In this document: piece after piece, positions 26,118 through 36,678 of the stretch
Layout of the letters: every line of letters starts with the position of its first letter
How positions within the stretch are numbered: position 1 is the first letter of the stretch
NCBI GenBank assembly: GCA_020718905.1
Contig: DYRD01000010.1
Coordinates: 1-48,512, forward strand
Origin: Syntrophus aciditrophicus
GTDB lineage: Bacteria > Desulfobacterota > Syntrophia > Syntrophales > UBA8958
Reading direction: 5' to 3'
DNA length: 48,512 bases
Translations under genes and position numbers: made by a program
Notes under the pieces: model-generated
The model's input: only the letters and a program-made list of their open reading frames with translations
Databases searched by the model: none
Told to the model about the DNA's origin: nothing

Positions 26118-26765
26118 CTATCGTTCGCGTTCGCTTTTGGTTTTGAGTATTTCGCCATGAAAGATAAATACTTTCACGCCTATTTTACCGTATGCAGTCC
26201 TTGCCTCCGCAAAACCCCAGTCAATATCGGCCCGCAAGGTATGGAGAGGAACACGCCCTTCACGATACCACTCGGCCCTGGCCATTTCCGCACCTCCGAG
26301 TCTTCCCGAACAGTTGACGCGTATTCCCTTGGCGCCAAATTTCATGGATGAGTTCACACCCTTCCTCATGGCGCGACGAAAAGCAATCCTTCTTTCCAAT
26401 TGCAGGGCGACGTTTTCCGCAACAAGCTGGGCGTCAATCTCCGGTTTCCGGACTTCCAGAATATTAATTATAATGTCGCTGCTGCTAACCGTTTCGAGAT
26501 CTTTTTTCAATTTCTCGATCTCAGATCCCTTTTTACCAATAATAATTCCGGGACGGGCAGCATAGATATTGACTTTCGCCTTATTCGCAGCCCTCTCAAT
26601 CTCAATCCTCGAAATACCGGCATGATAGAGTTTTTGTTTGAGATGCCGGCGGATGCGGATATCTTCATGAAGGAGCTCACTGTAGTTTTTTTCTGAAAAC
26701 CAAAGCGATTTCCATGTCTTAACACCACCCAACCTCAAACCGATCGGATTAACCTTCTGACCCAA
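26118..26765 (-). CDS. rpsC: 30S ribosomal protein S3
   Basis: S3 lies at the mRNA entry of the small subunit. The 215-residue product has [13 protein letters not shown], a KH domain with the GxxG-type loop ([19 protein letters not shown]) and the C-terminal domain ([20 protein letters not shown]). It follows rplV by 23 bases. Confidence 0.97.
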   Translation of the reverse strand: MGQKVNPIGLRLGGVKTWKSLWFSEKNYSELLHEDIRIRRHLKQKLYHAGISRIEIERAANKAKVNIYAARPGIIIGKKGSEIEKLKKDLETVSSSDIIINILEVRKPEIDAQLVAENVALQLERRIAFRRAMRKGVNSSMKFGAKGIRVNCSGRLGGAEMARAEWYREGRVPLHTLRADIDWGFAEARTAYGKIGVKVFIFHGEILKTKSERER

Positions 26766-26788
26766 TCTCCCACCTCCTAAAGATGTCT

Positions 26789-27121
26789 CTATGCCTCGTC
26801 AAGGACAACGGTGATATGACTCATTCTCTTCTTAATCGCTGCCGCCCGGCCTTGAGCTCTTGCTCGCCAGCGCTTCAACGAAGGGCCCTGATCAACGAAA
26901 ACCGCTTTCACAAAGAGAATTTTTTCATCTATGTTCGGGTTTTGCTTCGCGTTGGCCAAAGCAGATTTAAGAACTTTTCCCACCAGCATGGCCCCATACT
27001 TTCTTGTAAAGGAGAGTATTTTTTCGGCCTCCGCAACCTTCTTACCCCGCACCAGATCAGCGACGAGCCGTGCCTTCTGGGGTGATATCCGTATATATTT
27101 AGCAACAGCTTTTGCTTCCAT
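26789..27121 (-). CDS. rplV: 50S ribosomal protein L22
   Basis: L22 reaches into the exit tunnel. The 110-residue product begins [20 protein letters not shown] and contains the extended hairpin ([20 protein letters not shown]). GGAG seven bases upstream supports the start at 27121, not the longer frame from 27154 that would give 121 residues. Confidence 0.95.
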   Translation of the reverse strand: MEAKAVAKYIRISPQKARLVADLVRGKKVAEAEKILSFTRKYGAMLVGKVLKSALANAKQNPNIDEKILFVKAVFVDQGPSLKRWRARAQGRAAAIKKRMSHITVVLDEA

Positions 27122-27161
27122 AGCCTCACTCCAAACCTTGCCGTTTACGAACACGACAGGA

Positions 27162-27443
27162 TTATCTTCTCAACTTCGATTTCCTGTCTCCGGCATGACT
27201 AAAAAAGGTCCTTGTCGGAGCAAACTCACCCAGTTTATGCCCAACCATGTTTTCCGTTACAAAAACAGGGATGAACTTTTTACCGTTATGGACGGCGAAT
27301 GTGTGACTGATCAGATCAGGGGTGATCGTCGACCGTCGTGACCAAGTTTTTATGACTGCCTTACTCCCCGCCGCTTCTGCTTTCCTGACTTTTTCAAGCA
27401 GTGTAGCCTCGATGAATGGACCCTTTCTTACCGACCTTGCCAC
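27162..27443 (-). CDS. rpsS: 30S ribosomal protein S19
   Basis: S19 is in the head of the small subunit beside S13. The 93-residue product ([54 protein letters not shown]) is complete. It begins three bases after rplB stops. Confidence 0.97.
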   Translation of the reverse strand: MARSVRKGPFIEATLLEKVRKAEAAGSKAVIKTWSRRSTITPDLISHTFAVHNGKKFIPVFVTENMVGHKLGEFAPTRTFFSHAGDRKSKLRR

Positions 27444-27446
27444 CTT

Positions 27447-28268
27447 CTAACCTCTTCTCTTTACGATGTATTTATCCGTATCTTTATTCGTCCTCGTCTT
27501 ATGCCCTTTTGTCGGAACTCCCCAGGGGGTACAAGGATGCCTTCCTCCCGACGATTTCCCTTCTCCTCCGCCCATGGGATGATCGATGGGATTCATGGCT
27601 ACTCCCCTGACCTTGGGACGCTTCCCAAGCCAACGGTTTCTTCCCGCTTTGCCGATACTGATATTTTCATGTTCGATATTGCCCAGCTGACCAATCGTAG
27701 CCTTACAGGCAAGGAGGATCTTTCTGACTTCCCCGGAAGGAAGGCGTACTTGCGCATATCCACCCTCCTTGGCCATCAACTGACCGTAAGAACCGGCACT
27801 GCGGATAATCTGCCCTCCCCGACCGATCTTAAGTTCTACGTTATGAATAAGCGTGCCCAAAGGGATATTCTTGAGGGGAATGGCGTTACCCGGTTTGATA
27901 TCGGCCTTCTCACCGCTGATGACCACATCGCCCAGAACTATTTTATCCGGGGCGAGGATATACCGTTTCTCGCCATCAACGTAGTTCAACAAGGCAATCC
28001 TCGCGGAACGGTTGGGATCGTACTCAATAGACGCCACTCGCGCCGGGATATCTATCTTATCCCTTCTAAAATCGACAAGGCGGTATCTTCGTTTATGACC
28101 GCCGCCGATATGTCGGCTCGTCATCCGGCCATTGACATTACGCCCGCCGCTTTTCTTCAGCGGACGGAGAAGGCTTTTCTCGGGCTTCGACGCAGTTATT
28201 TCCTCAAAATCAGAACACGTCTGAAATCGTCTTCCCGGTGATGTTGGTTTATACGTTTTTATTGCCAT
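27447..28268 (-). CDS. rplB: 50S ribosomal protein L2
   Basis: L2 is close to the peptidyl-transferase centre and needed for subunit joining. The 273-residue product has [11 protein letters not shown]-like text ([20 protein letters not shown]) and the C-terminal signature with the conserved His ([17 protein letters not shown]). It follows rplW by 21 bases. Confidence 0.97.
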   Translation of the reverse strand: MAIKTYKPTSPGRRFQTCSDFEEITASKPEKSLLRPLKKSGGRNVNGRMTSRHIGGGHKRRYRLVDFRRDKIDIPARVASIEYDPNRSARIALLNYVDGEKRYILAPDKIVLGDVVISGEKADIKPGNAIPLKNIPLGTLIHNVELKIGRGGQIIRSAGSYGQLMAKEGGYAQVRLPSGEVRKILLACKATIGQLGNIEHENISIGKAGRNRWLGKRPKVRGVAMNPIDHPMGGGEGKSSGGRHPCTPWGVPTKGHKTRTNKDTDKYIVKRRG

Positions 28269-28289
28269 GATCCGTTCCCTTAAGACTTA

Positions 28290-28577
28290 TTACACACCTT
28301 CAAAAACCTCGATACGGTTGCCGGGGGCCAAGGTAACCACTGCCTTTTTCCAGGCAGGCTTTTCCCCCAGGATCTTGCCAATCCGTTTCTTCTTGCCCGG
28401 TATATTCATAACCGCTACATTTAAGACCTTGACTTTGAACAGCTTTTCGACGGCATTACCAATTTCAATCTTGTTTGCCCGGCGATCCACCTCAAAGAAG
28501 TATTTATTTGCTTCGTCTTTAGCGAGGGTACTTTTTTCCGTAATCAGCGCCTTTTTGATTATCTTATATAGTTCCAT
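28290..28577 (-). CDS. rplW: 50S ribosomal protein L23
   Basis: L23 forms the docking site for trigger factor and the signal recognition particle at the tunnel exit. The 95-residue product has [20 protein letters not shown] and [18 protein letters not shown]. Its ATG shares one base with the rplD stop (TAATG), a tight translational coupling. Confidence 0.96.
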   Translation of the reverse strand: MELYKIIKKALITEKSTLAKDEANKYFFEVDRRANKIEIGNAVEKLFKVKVLNVAVMNIPGKKKRIGKILGEKPAWKKAVVTLAPGNRIEVFEGV

Positions 28578-29200
28578 TATGATCGTAACGCCCCCTCAAT
28601 GTTCTTCACGGACGGTTCCAGCAGAACGATATGATCATGATTCAAAAGATCATATACATTTATGCCTTCCGAACGAATCATTTTGATGTTTTTGAGGTTC
28701 CTTGAAGATTTCTCCAGGACGGGATTGGATTTATCTATTACAACGAGGGCTTTTTTCATCCCGAAACGATCGACAACTTCCTTGAATTTCTTCGTCTTGA
28801 TTTCTTCCATGCGAAAATCATTCAGGATAATCATCCGCTCTTCTTTAAATTTCTGGCTCAGTGCTGATATCAAGGCGAGCTTTCTAACCTTTTTGGTAAC
28901 TTTATAGGAGTAATCTCTCGGCAGCGGCCCGAATATAGTCCCTCCTCCCCGCCATATAGGGGAACGGCTCGTTCCTGCTCTCGCCCGTCCTGTTCCCTTC
29001 TGGCGCCAAGGCTTTTTCCCGCCGCCTCTGATGTCCCGCCTCGTCTTTGTACAAGCTGTACCGCTCCGTCGGGATATCAATTGCATCCTGACTACTTCAT
29101 AAATCACCGCTTCATTGACCGGGGCGCCAAAAACCTGATCGCTAAGGTCAATTTCGGATACCTTCTTGTTTTCTATATCATACACTGCCGCTACTGGCAT
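28577..29200 (-). CDS. rplD: 50S ribosomal protein L4
   Basis: L4 lines the exit tunnel and, in E. coli, attenuates the S10 operon. The 207-residue product has the conserved loop [18 protein letters not shown] preceded by [16 protein letters not shown]. The ATG at 29200 (MPVAAVYD) with AGGGTGG upstream is preferred to an in-frame TTG at 29227. Confidence 0.95.
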   Translation of the reverse strand: MPVAAVYDIENKKVSEIDLSDQVFGAPVNEAVIYEVVRMQLISRRSGTACTKTRRDIRGGGKKPWRQKGTGRARAGTSRSPIWRGGGTIFGPLPRDYSYKVTKKVRKLALISALSQKFKEERMIILNDFRMEEIKTKKFKEVVDRFGMKKALVVIDKSNPVLEKSSRNLKNIKMIRSEGINVYDLLNHDHIVLLEPSVKNIEGALRS

Positions 29201-29230
29201 GTTCACCACCCTGGAATTTCTGTCCAACTA

Positions 29231-29857
29231 CTATTTTTTTATCGCTTGCCTGATCAGAACGACACCCTGCTTCCCTCCGGGAATCGAACCTTTCACTAAA
29301 ATTGCATTGTCATCAGGTCTTACTATCAAGATCTGCATGTTTTGCACGGTATTTTTCTCGCATCCCATCTGCCCGGGCAGTTTCTTCCCCTTGAAAACAC
29401 GGGATGGCTCAGCGCTGGCGCCTATCGAACCGGGAGCCCGGTGAAACATGGACCCATGGGTCGCCCTGCCACCACTGAAACCATGCCTCTTTATGACACC
29501 GGCAAACCCTTTTCCCTTTGATGTTCCGGTTATATCCACGTAATCTCCCGGTTTGAAGATGTCCACCCGCACTTCCTGACCGAGTTCACATCCGCTGACA
29601 TCCCCTCGCAATTCACGGAGGATGCGGAAGAAACCCTTGTCTGCCTTCTGGAAATGTCCCTGGAGAGGCTTGGTTACGTGCTTTTGCTTGACGCGACTAC
29701 ACCCGATCTGGACAGCGTCATATCCTTCTCGCTCCACGGTCTTTTTCTGAATGATAACAGAAGGTTCCACTTCTATAACCGTTGCCGGCACTGCCGCGCC
29801 GTCTTCAGTAAAGACCTGGGTCATGCCCAATTTCCTGCCGATAAGTCCCTTTCTCAT
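29231..29857 (-). CDS. rplC: 50S ribosomal protein L3
   Basis: L3 is an early assembly protein whose loop reaches the peptidyl-transferase centre. The 208-residue product opens MRKGLIGRKLGMTQVF and has the conserved loop RATHGSMFHRAPGSIGASA and GKKLPGQMG. It follows rpsJ by 73 bases. Confidence 0.97.
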   Translation of the reverse strand: MRKGLIGRKLGMTQVFTEDGAAVPATVIEVEPSVIIQKKTVEREGYDAVQIGCSRVKQKHVTKPLQGHFQKADKGFFRILRELRGDVSGCELGQEVRVDIFKPGDYVDITGTSKGKGFAGVIKRHGFSGGRATHGSMFHRAPGSIGASAEPSRVFKGKKLPGQMGCEKNTVQNMQILIVRPDDNAILVKGSIPGGKQGVVLIRQAIKK

Positions 29858-29930
29858 CTCGCTTCTCTATCGCCTAAAATAAATCAGGAGATGGACATAT
29901 TATATCCTTCCATCTCCTGTCATGTGTAAC

Positions 29931-30239
29931 CTATAGTTTGATCTCCACGTCCACACCAGCAGATAAATCGAGCTTCATTAGGGCATCGACTGTCGACTGC
30001 GTAGGTTCGATGATATCAATCAATCGCTTGTGTGTCCTGATTTCAAATTGCTCCCGGGATTTTTTGTCCACATGGGGCGAACGATTGACACAAAAACGGT
30101 TGATTTCCGTAGGCAATGGAATGGGACCGGCAACCCGGGCCCCCGTACGCTTAGCTGTCTCGACAATATCTTCTACCGATCTGTCCAGTAGTTTGTGATC
30201 GTATGCCTTAAGACGAATTCGTATTCTCTGGTCTTTCAT
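29931..30239 (-). CDS. rpsJ: 30S ribosomal protein S10
   Basis: S10 is in the small-subunit head and, with NusB and NusG, also takes part in antitermination. The 102-residue product has [32 protein letters not shown] and the [15 protein letters not shown] end. It leads the S10 genes 22 bases after tuf, so no separate S10 promoter region is evident. Confidence 0.97.
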   Translation of the reverse strand: MKDQRIRIRLKAYDHKLLDRSVEDIVETAKRTGARVAGPIPLPTEINRFCVNRSPHVDKKSREQFEIRTHKRLIDIIEPTQSTVDALMKLDLSAGVDVEIKL

Positions 30240-30261
30240 GGTCGCGCCGGACCCCTTTTCA

Positions 30262-31455
30262 TTATTCGATTACCTTGCTGACAACACCGGAACCAACCGT
30301 TCGGCCACCCTCACGAATTGCAAATCGCAGTTGGTCCTCCATGGCGATGGGCGTAATCAGCTCGATTTCCATTTCGATATTGTCCCCGGGCATAACCATC
30401 TCCACACCTTCGGGCAGTACGGCCACACCGGTCACATCCGTCGTCCGGAAGTAAAACTGGGGTCGGTAACCCGAGAAGAACGGCGTATGGCGACCTCCCT
30501 CTTCCTTCGTCAGAATATAGACCTGGGCCTTGAATTTCGTATGGGGAGTGATGGAACCCGGCTTCGCAACAACCTGACCCCGCTCAACTTCTTCCCGTTT
30601 AGTTCCTCTGAGGAGCACTCCGATATCGTCACCGGCCCGGCCTTCATCCAAGGTTTTACGGAACATTTCCACACCGGTACATACAGTTTTAAAGGTCGGA
30701 CGAATCCCGACGATCTCGACTTCTTCTCCCGTCCTGACGATGCCTCTGTCCACCCTGCCCGTTACCACTGTTCCTCGGCCGGAGATGCTGAAAACGTCAC
30801 CGATGGGCATAAGAAAGGGTTTGTCCAGAACACGTTCGGGTTCGGGAATATAGTTATCAACTGCATCCATGAGTTCCCAGATGGATTTTGCGTCTTCAGA
30901 AGCAGAATCGTCCGCCTCCAGCGCCTTTAGCGCCGAACCGCGGATGATGGGAATTTCATCTCCGGGAAACTGGTAGTCTTTGAGAAGTTCCCTGAGTTCC
31001 AGCTCGACCAGATCGAGAAGCTCCGGATCATCGACGAGATCCACTTTATTCATATAGACCACCACGTAGGGAACCTGGACCTGCCTGGCAAGGAGGATGT
31101 GTTCTCTGGTCTGGGGCATGGGACCGTCGGAGGCGGCCACGACAAGAATGGCCCCATCCATATGAGCGGCGCCGGTGATCATATTCTTGATATAATCGGC
31201 GTGGCCAGGACAGTCAACATGGGCATAATGCCTTTTGTCCGTCTGATACTCCACATGGCAGATATTGATGGTAACACCCCGTTCCTTCTCCTCCGGTGCA
31301 TTATCGATGGAGTCAAAGGGCCTGAACTCGGCGAAGCCTTTCTTGGACAAGTGCTTGGTAATTGCTGCCGTCAATGTCGTTTTACCATGATCCACGTGAC
31401 CAATGGTACCGATGTTCATATGCGGCTTTGTCCTTTCATATTTCTTCTTAGCCAT
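30262..31455 (-). CDS. tuf: translation elongation factor Tu
   Basis: EF-Tu delivers aminoacyl-tRNA to the ribosome. The 397-residue product is intact: G1 GHVDHGKTT, switch region with GITI (here [11 protein letters not shown]), G3 DCPGHADY, G4 NKVD and G5 SALKAL, then the two beta-barrel domains ending [20 protein letters not shown] lies eight bases before ATG. It follows rpsG directly; fusA, normally between them, is missing. It is the only tuf in the window. Confidence 0.98.
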   Translation of the reverse strand: MAKKKYERTKPHMNIGTIGHVDHGKTTLTAAITKHLSKKGFAEFRPFDSIDNAPEEKERGVTINICHVEYQTDKRHYAHVDCPGHADYIKNMITGAAHMDGAILVVAASDGPMPQTREHILLARQVQVPYVVVYMNKVDLVDDPELLDLVELELRELLKDYQFPGDEIPIIRGSALKALEADDSASEDAKSIWELMDAVDNYIPEPERVLDKPFLMPIGDVFSISGRGTVVTGRVDRGIVRTGEEVEIVGIRPTFKTVCTGVEMFRKTLDEGRAGDDIGVLLRGTKREEVERGQVVAKPGSITPHTKFKAQVYILTKEEGGRHTPFFSGYRPQFYFRTTDVTGVAVLPEGVEMVMPGDNIEMEIELITPIAMEDQLRFAIREGGRTVGSGVVSKVIE

Positions 31456-31541
31456 CTCTACTTACCTCCTTCGTCTTTTAAGAAAATCTCTTATATGTTT
31501 ATGACCCTTTGCTCGTGGACTGACCGATATTAAACCCTGCA

Positions 31542-32012
31542 TCAAAACCGATAATGGGCAAATGCCTTGTTAGCCTCCGCCATTTTATGAACGGCTTCCC
31601 GCTTCTTAATCGCCGCCCCTCTATTGTTGGCCGCATCGATTAGTTCCGCCGCCAGCTTTTCCCTCATTGTCTTATCCGTGCGCTCCTTGGCGTGGGTAAT
31701 CAACCAGCGGATAGCCAGGGCAACCCGCCGCGACGGCTGAACCTCGGTGGGAACCTGGTAAGTAGAGCCACCTACCCTTCTCGATTTAACCTCAATTACC
31801 GGCTTTACATTATTCAATGCCTTTTCAAAAACTTCCACGGGGGATTCCTTAACCCTTTTCTCAATAAGATCAAGGGCGCCATAGAGAATCGATTCCGCCG
31901 TACTTTTCTTTCCCTGTTTCAAAAGATTGTTCACGAACTGGGCCACCATCTTGTTGTGATACTTGGGATCCGGAATAATCTCTCTTTTTGTTACTTCTCG
32001 TCTTCTCGGCAT
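31542..32012 (-). CDS. rpsG: 30S ribosomal protein S7
   Basis: S7 starts assembly of the small-subunit head and is an autoregulator of the str operon in E. coli. The 156-residue product begins [12 protein letters not shown] and has [20 protein letters not shown] and [16 protein letters not shown]. It follows rpsL by 16 bases. Confidence 0.97.
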   Translation of the reverse strand: MPRRREVTKREIIPDPKYHNKMVAQFVNNLLKQGKKSTAESILYGALDLIEKRVKESPVEVFEKALNNVKPVIEVKSRRVGGSTYQVPTEVQPSRRVALAIRWLITHAKERTDKTMREKLAAELIDAANNRGAAIKKREAVHKMAEANKAFAHYRF

Positions 32013-32028
32013 GATGATTTAACCCCGT

Positions 32029-32400
32029 TTAGCTCGGCTTTTTGGCGCCGTATTTGGATCTTCCCTGTTTTCTGCCCTGAACGCCCACCGCATCAATGGT
32101 TCCACGGACAATGTGATAGCGCACCCCGGGAAGGTCCTTCACTCTGCCCCCGCGGACAAGGACTACCGAGTGCTCCTGAAGGTTGTGCCCCACACCCGGG
32201 ATATAGGAAGTCACCTCATATCCACTCGTCAGGCGCACCCTGGCCACTTTTCTTAAAGCCGAGTTCGGCTTTTTAGGTGTCGATGTATAGACCCGCACAC
32301 AGACCCCCCGGCGTTGCGGGGAGCCGGCAAGGGCCGGTGTTTTCGTCTTTCCCTCTATCTTGGTCCTTCCCTTCCGGACCAACTGATTTATCGTCGGCAT
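32029..32400 (-). CDS. rpsL: 30S ribosomal protein S12
   Basis: S12 lies at the decoding centre. The 123-residue product begins [12 protein letters not shown] with GGGAGGAG upstream. Both streptomycin-related loops carry the common wild-type residues ([15 protein letters not shown] and [17 protein letters not shown]), so no resistance mutation is seen at these sites. It follows rpoC by 73 bases and starts the str genes. Confidence 0.97.
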   Translation of the reverse strand: MPTINQLVRKGRTKIEGKTKTPALAGSPQRRGVCVRVYTSTPKKPNSALRKVARVRLTSGYEVTSYIPGVGHNLQEHSVVLVRGGRVKDLPGVRYHIVRGTIDAVGVQGRKQGRSKYGAKKPS

Positions 32401-32473
32401 TGCTCCTCCCAAAAAGCTTCAACTGTCTCTACGGACAGGTACGACAAAGTTTAGTTTACTACCAATAAGATGA

Positions 32474-35400
32474 TCAGATGTCAAGCATTTTCTCATCCAA
32501 AATTCCTTCCAGATCCCGGTCTTCAAGGATCCCCGTGTCTTCAGGAAGCGTTTTTATGCCGAGTTTCCGGTACATGGGCAATCCCGTACCGGCGGGAATC
32601 AGACGTCCCATAATAACGTTTTCCTTCAGACCGCGGAGATAATCCGTCTTTCCAGCCAGACTTGCCTCCGTCAGCACCCGCGTGGTCTCCTGGAAGGAAG
32701 CGGCGGAGATGAAGCTCTGGGTTGATAGGGAGGCCTTTGTAATGCCCAAGAGAATAGGTTTGCCGATTGCCGGTCTTCCTCCTTCGGCAACGACACGGCC
32801 ATTCTCTTCCTGAAATCGAAAACGCTCCACTTGTTCATCGGCAATAAAAGTGGTGTCCCCCGGATCGACGATCTTTATCCGTCTGAGCATCTGGCGAACG
32901 ATGACTTCCATATGCTTATCGTTAATCTTGACGCCCTGGAGGCGGTAGACCTCCTGAACCTCATCGACAAGATAACGGGCCAGCTCCTTTTCGCCTTTAA
33001 TCGACAAAAGGTCATGGGGGTTGTTGACACCATCCATCAGGGGTTCCCCTTCCTGAACACGGTCGCCTTCCTGAACACTGACATGCTTACCCTTGGGGAT
33101 AAGGTATTCCTTCTCGTCACCGCTGTCCGGGGTGATAATAACCTTTCGCTTGCCCTTGGCGTCCTTGCCATACGACACGACCCCTTTGATCTCGCTGATG
33201 ACGGCGTATTCTTTTGGCTTTCTCGCTTCAAACAGTTCGGCTACACGGGGAAGACCGCCGGTAATATCCTTGGTCTTGGTTGTCTCCCTCGGAATCTTCG
33301 CAATAATATCTCCGGCGCTGGCCTGGTATCCTTCGGAAACAACGATATTGGCCCTCACCGGCAACAGATGACGGGCAACGACAGCCGTACCGGGAACCTT
33401 GGCCGTCCTGCCTTTTTTGTCTTTGATCGACACCCGGGGCCGCATATCCGTTCCCTTGGATTCGACGACCACCTTACGGGAAAGGCCGGTCACTTCGTCA
33501 ACCTGCTCCTGCATGGTTTTACCCTCGATGATGTCACCGTACTTGATAATACCGTCAACCTCGGCAAGAATCGGAATGGAGAAGGGATCCCATTCGGCAA
33601 TCAGCGTCGCCAGCCGTTCCTGGCCTGTTTTGGAATCTTTGCCGGGACCGTAAACAACATCGCCCTCATTGACCTTCAGATGCGCCCCGTAGGGAACGGG
33701 ATATTTCCCCCGGTTTCGTCCCTGATCGTCAAGAATATGGATTTCACCATTGCGGTTCATGACGACAAGATCACCCATCTGGATCTTGACCGTAGTGAGG
33801 TTCACGAACTTGACGGTGCCGTCATGTCTGGACTGCAGGGTGGAATGTTCATCAAACTTCGCCGTCCCACCGATATGGAATGTTCTCATGGTCAACTGCG
33901 TACCCGGCTCCCCGATGGATTGGGCGGCAATAATGCCGACGGCTTCACCGATGTTGACAATGTGACCGTGGGCAAGATCACGACCATAGCACATGGCACA
34001 GGTGCCATGCTTGGACTTGCAGGTGAGCACGGAGCGGATGCTGACCCTCTCGATACCGGCACGGTCGATTCTTTCCGACAAAGCCTCATCGATTGCTTCG
34101 TTTGCCTGGACAAGTATTTCGCCCGTAAAGGGGTCGACTATCTCTTCCAGGGCAACCCTTCCCAAGACACGCTCGCCGGCTGTCTCGATGATCTCCCCAC
34201 CTTCCATGAGGGCGGAGACGTAAATGCCGTCGATGGTCTCGCAATCCTCTTCGGTAATTATGCAATCCTGGGCGACATCGACCAGTCTTCTCGTTAGGTA
34301 GCCTGAATTGGCTGTCTTCAGCGCCGTATCGGCAAGACCTTTTCTGGCGCCGTGAGTGGAAATAAAGTATTGGAGAACCGTCAGCCCCTCACGGAAATTG
34401 GCGGTAATCGGTGTTTCGATGATTTCACCCGATGGTTTGGCCATAAGCCCGCGCATACCCGCCAGCTGACGGATTTGCACGGCAGAACCCCGCGCTCCGG
34501 AATCGGCCATCATGAAAATGGGATTGAAACTGTCTGCCTGTTTCTTATCCCCCGCAATATTTGTAGTCTCCGTTGTCGCGATACCGCTCATCATTTCCGC
34601 GGCGATCTTTTCCGTTGCCTGCGCCCAGATATCGATGACCTTATTGTATCGTTCTCCATCCGTAATCAAACCATCCATATATTGCTTCTGAATCTTCAAA
34701 ACGTCCCGGTCGGCCCTTCCCACTATCTCCTTCTTATTGGCGGGAACAACCATATTGTGAATGGCAATGGATGCTCCGGAAGTAGTGGCATATTTAAAGC
34801 CCAGGTCTTTAAGACGGTCCGCCAGCAGGACGGTGGTTTTTGCTCCACATGTCCGGTAACTGTAGTCGATGAGATTGGCAAGTTCCTTCTTGTTCATTAC
34901 CTTGTTGACAAGATCGAAAGAAATGCCTTCCGGAATAACCTCATAGAGCATCATCCGCCCTACGGTAGTTTCCTTCCGCTCTCCGTTTACCCGGACCGTA
35001 ATCTGTGCATGTAGATCCACGCTGCCGGCATCAAGGGCTCTCCGCACCTCTTCGGGGTCGGAAAATACCATCCCCGCCCCGCGCACGTCGGCTTTTGCCC
35101 GGGTGAGATAATAGATTCCAAGGACGATATCCTGGCTCGGAATAATGATCGGTTTACCGTGCGCCGGAGACAGGATGTTGTTCGTGGACATCATCAATAC
35201 TCGGGCCTCGGTCTGCGCTTCGATGGACAGGGGAACATGAACCGCCATCTGATCGCCGTCAAAATCGGCATTAAAGGCCGTACAGACCAAGGGATGGAGT
35301 TGGATGGCCTTACCCTCGATCAGGACCGGCTCAAAGGCCTGGACCCCCAAACGGTGCAGCGTGGGAGCACGGTTCAGCATCACGGGGTATTCCCGGACGA

Positions 35401-36661
35401 CCTCATCCAGGGCATCCCAGACTTCCGATGGCTCGCGCTCCACCATCTTCTTGGCGCTTTTAACGGTCGTCGCATAGCCCTTTTCCATAAGGCGGTTATA
35501 TACAAAGGGCTTGAACAGTTCCAAGGCCATCTGCTTGGGAAGACCGCATTGATGCAGCCGTAAATCCGGCCCCACAGTGATGACGGACCGACCTGAATAG
35601 TCCACCCGTTTTCCCAAAAGATTTTGGCGGAAACGCCCCTGCTTTCCCTTGAGCATGTCGGACAAGGAGCGGAGCGGACGCTTGTTGGTGCCCGTTATTG
35701 CCCGTCCCCGGCGTCCGTTGTCGAACAGGACGTCTACAGCTTCCTGAAGCATTCGCTTTTCGTTACGGATAATGATCTCCGGGACATTGAGTTCCATGAG
35801 GCGTTTCAACCTGTTATTACGGTTGATCACCCGCCGGTAGAGATCATTGAGATCTGACGTTGCAAAGCGGCCGCCGTCGAGAGGAACAAGGGGACGCAAA
35901 TCGGGAGGAATAACGGGAAGGACGATAAGAATCATCCATTCCGGTTTATTTCCAGATTTTTTCAACGCTTCTACAACCTTGAGCCTCTTGACTAACTTAT
36001 TCTTTTTCGTATCCGAAACGGCTGTCTTCAATTCCTCCCGCAGCTCTGCATCGAGATTTACGAGATTCAGTTCCTCGAGCAGTTTTCGCACCGCCTCGGC
36101 GCCGATACCCACCTCAAATGCGTCTTCACCATACTGCTCTTTGAGTTCATGGACTTCCTCCTCCGACAGCAGTTCTTTCTTTTTGAGGGATGTGCCCTTG
36201 GGATCCATGACAATCCACGCTTCGAAGTAGAGAACCTTCTCCAGTTCCTTGAGGGTGAGGTCGAGGACGTTACCGATCCTGCTGGGTAGGCTCTTCAGGA
36301 ACCAGATATGGGCTACGGGGGTGGCAAGCTTGATATGCCCCAGCCTCTCTCGGCGCACTTTGGATTGAATGACCTCCACGCCGCACTTCTCACAGATAAC
36401 ACCTCGGTGTTTCATCCTTTTGTAGCGGCCGCAGAGACACTCATAGTCCTTGACGGGCCCGAAAATCTTGGCGCAGAACAATCCATCCCGCTCGGGTTTG
36501 AAGGTTCGATAATTGATCGTCTCCGGTTTCTTGACCTCGCCGTTGGTGTTCGGCCGCGCCGACCAGGAGAGGATTTTCTCCGGTGAGGCAATAGAAATCC
36601 GGATCGCATTGAAACGGATAGGATCCTTTGGTTTTTCAAAGTAGGTGAATACGTCTTCCAC
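32474..36661 (-). CDS. rpoC: RNA polymerase subunit beta'
   Basis: The 1,395-residue beta' subunit is complete. The N-terminal zinc site is [20 protein letters not shown], the catalytic Mg site is NADFDGDQ in the middle, and the second zinc site is [15 protein letters not shown]. The bridge and trigger regions ([20 protein letters not shown], then [20 protein letters not shown]) are present. It begins 17 bases after rpoB, with which it forms the polymerase catalytic core. Confidence 0.99.
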   Translation of the reverse strand: MEDVFTYFEKPKDPIRFNAIRISIASPEKILSWSARPNTNGEVKKPETINYRTFKPERDGLFCAKIFGPVKDYECLCGRYKRMKHRGVICEKCGVEVIQSKVRRERLGHIKLATPVAHIWFLKSLPSRIGNVLDLTLKELEKVLYFEAWIVMDPKGTSLKKKELLSEEEVHELKEQYGEDAFEVGIGAEAVRKLLEELNLVNLDAELREELKTAVSDTKKNKLVKRLKVVEALKKSGNKPEWMILIVLPVIPPDLRPLVPLDGGRFATSDLNDLYRRVINRNNRLKRLMELNVPEIIIRNEKRMLQEAVDVLFDNGRRGRAITGTNKRPLRSLSDMLKGKQGRFRQNLLGKRVDYSGRSVITVGPDLRLHQCGLPKQMALELFKPFVYNRLMEKGYATTVKSAKKMVEREPSEVWDALDEVVREYPVMLNRAPTLHRLGVQAFEPVLIEGKAIQLHPLVCTAFNADFDGDQMAVHVPLSIEAQTEARVLMMSTNNILSPAHGKPIIIPSQDIVLGIYYLTRAKADVRGAGMVFSDPEEVRRALDAGSVDLHAQITVRVNGERKETTVGRMMLYEVIPEGISFDLVNKVMNKKELANLIDYSYRTCGAKTTVLLADRLKDLGFKYATTSGASIAIHNMVVPANKKEIVGRADRDVLKIQKQYMDGLITDGERYNKVIDIWAQATEKIAAEMMSGIATTETTNIAGDKKQADSFNPIFMMADSGARGSAVQIRQLAGMRGLMAKPSGEIIETPITANFREGLTVLQYFISTHGARKGLADTALKTANSGYLTRRLVDVAQDCIITEEDCETIDGIYVSALMEGGEIIETAGERVLGRVALEEIVDPFTGEILVQANEAIDEALSERIDRAGIERVSIRSVLTCKSKHGTCAMCYGRDLAHGHIVNIGEAVGIIAAQSIGEPGTQLTMRTFHIGGTAKFDEHSTLQSRHDGTVKFVNLTTVKIQMGDLVVMNRNGEIHILDDQGRNRGKYPVPYGAHLKVNEGDVVYGPGKDSKTGQERLATLIAEWDPFSIPILAEVDGIIKYGDIIEGKTMQEQVDEVTGLSRKVVVESKGTDMRPRVSIKDKKGRTAKVPGTAVVARHLLPVRANIVVSEGYQASAGDIIAKIPRETTKTKDITGGLPRVAELFEARKPKEYAVISEIKGVVSYGKDAKGKRKVIITPDSGDEKEYLIPKGKHVSVQEGDRVQEGEPLMDGVNNPHDLLSIKGEKELARYLVDEVQEVYRLQGVKINDKHMEVIVRQMLRRIKIVDPGDTTFIADEQVERFRFQEENGRVVAEGGRPAIGKPILLGITKASLSTQSFISAASFQETTRVLTEASLAGKTDYLRGLKENVIMGRLIPAGTGLPMYRKLGIKTLPEDTGILEDRDLEGILDEKMLDI

Positions 36662-36678
36662 GCATGCTCTCCTTAACT

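Noticed and set aside
32831-34297. 488-codon open frame on the plus strand opposite rpoC
   Set aside because: Fully antisense to a highly conserved gene, with no recognisable domain or ribosome site.
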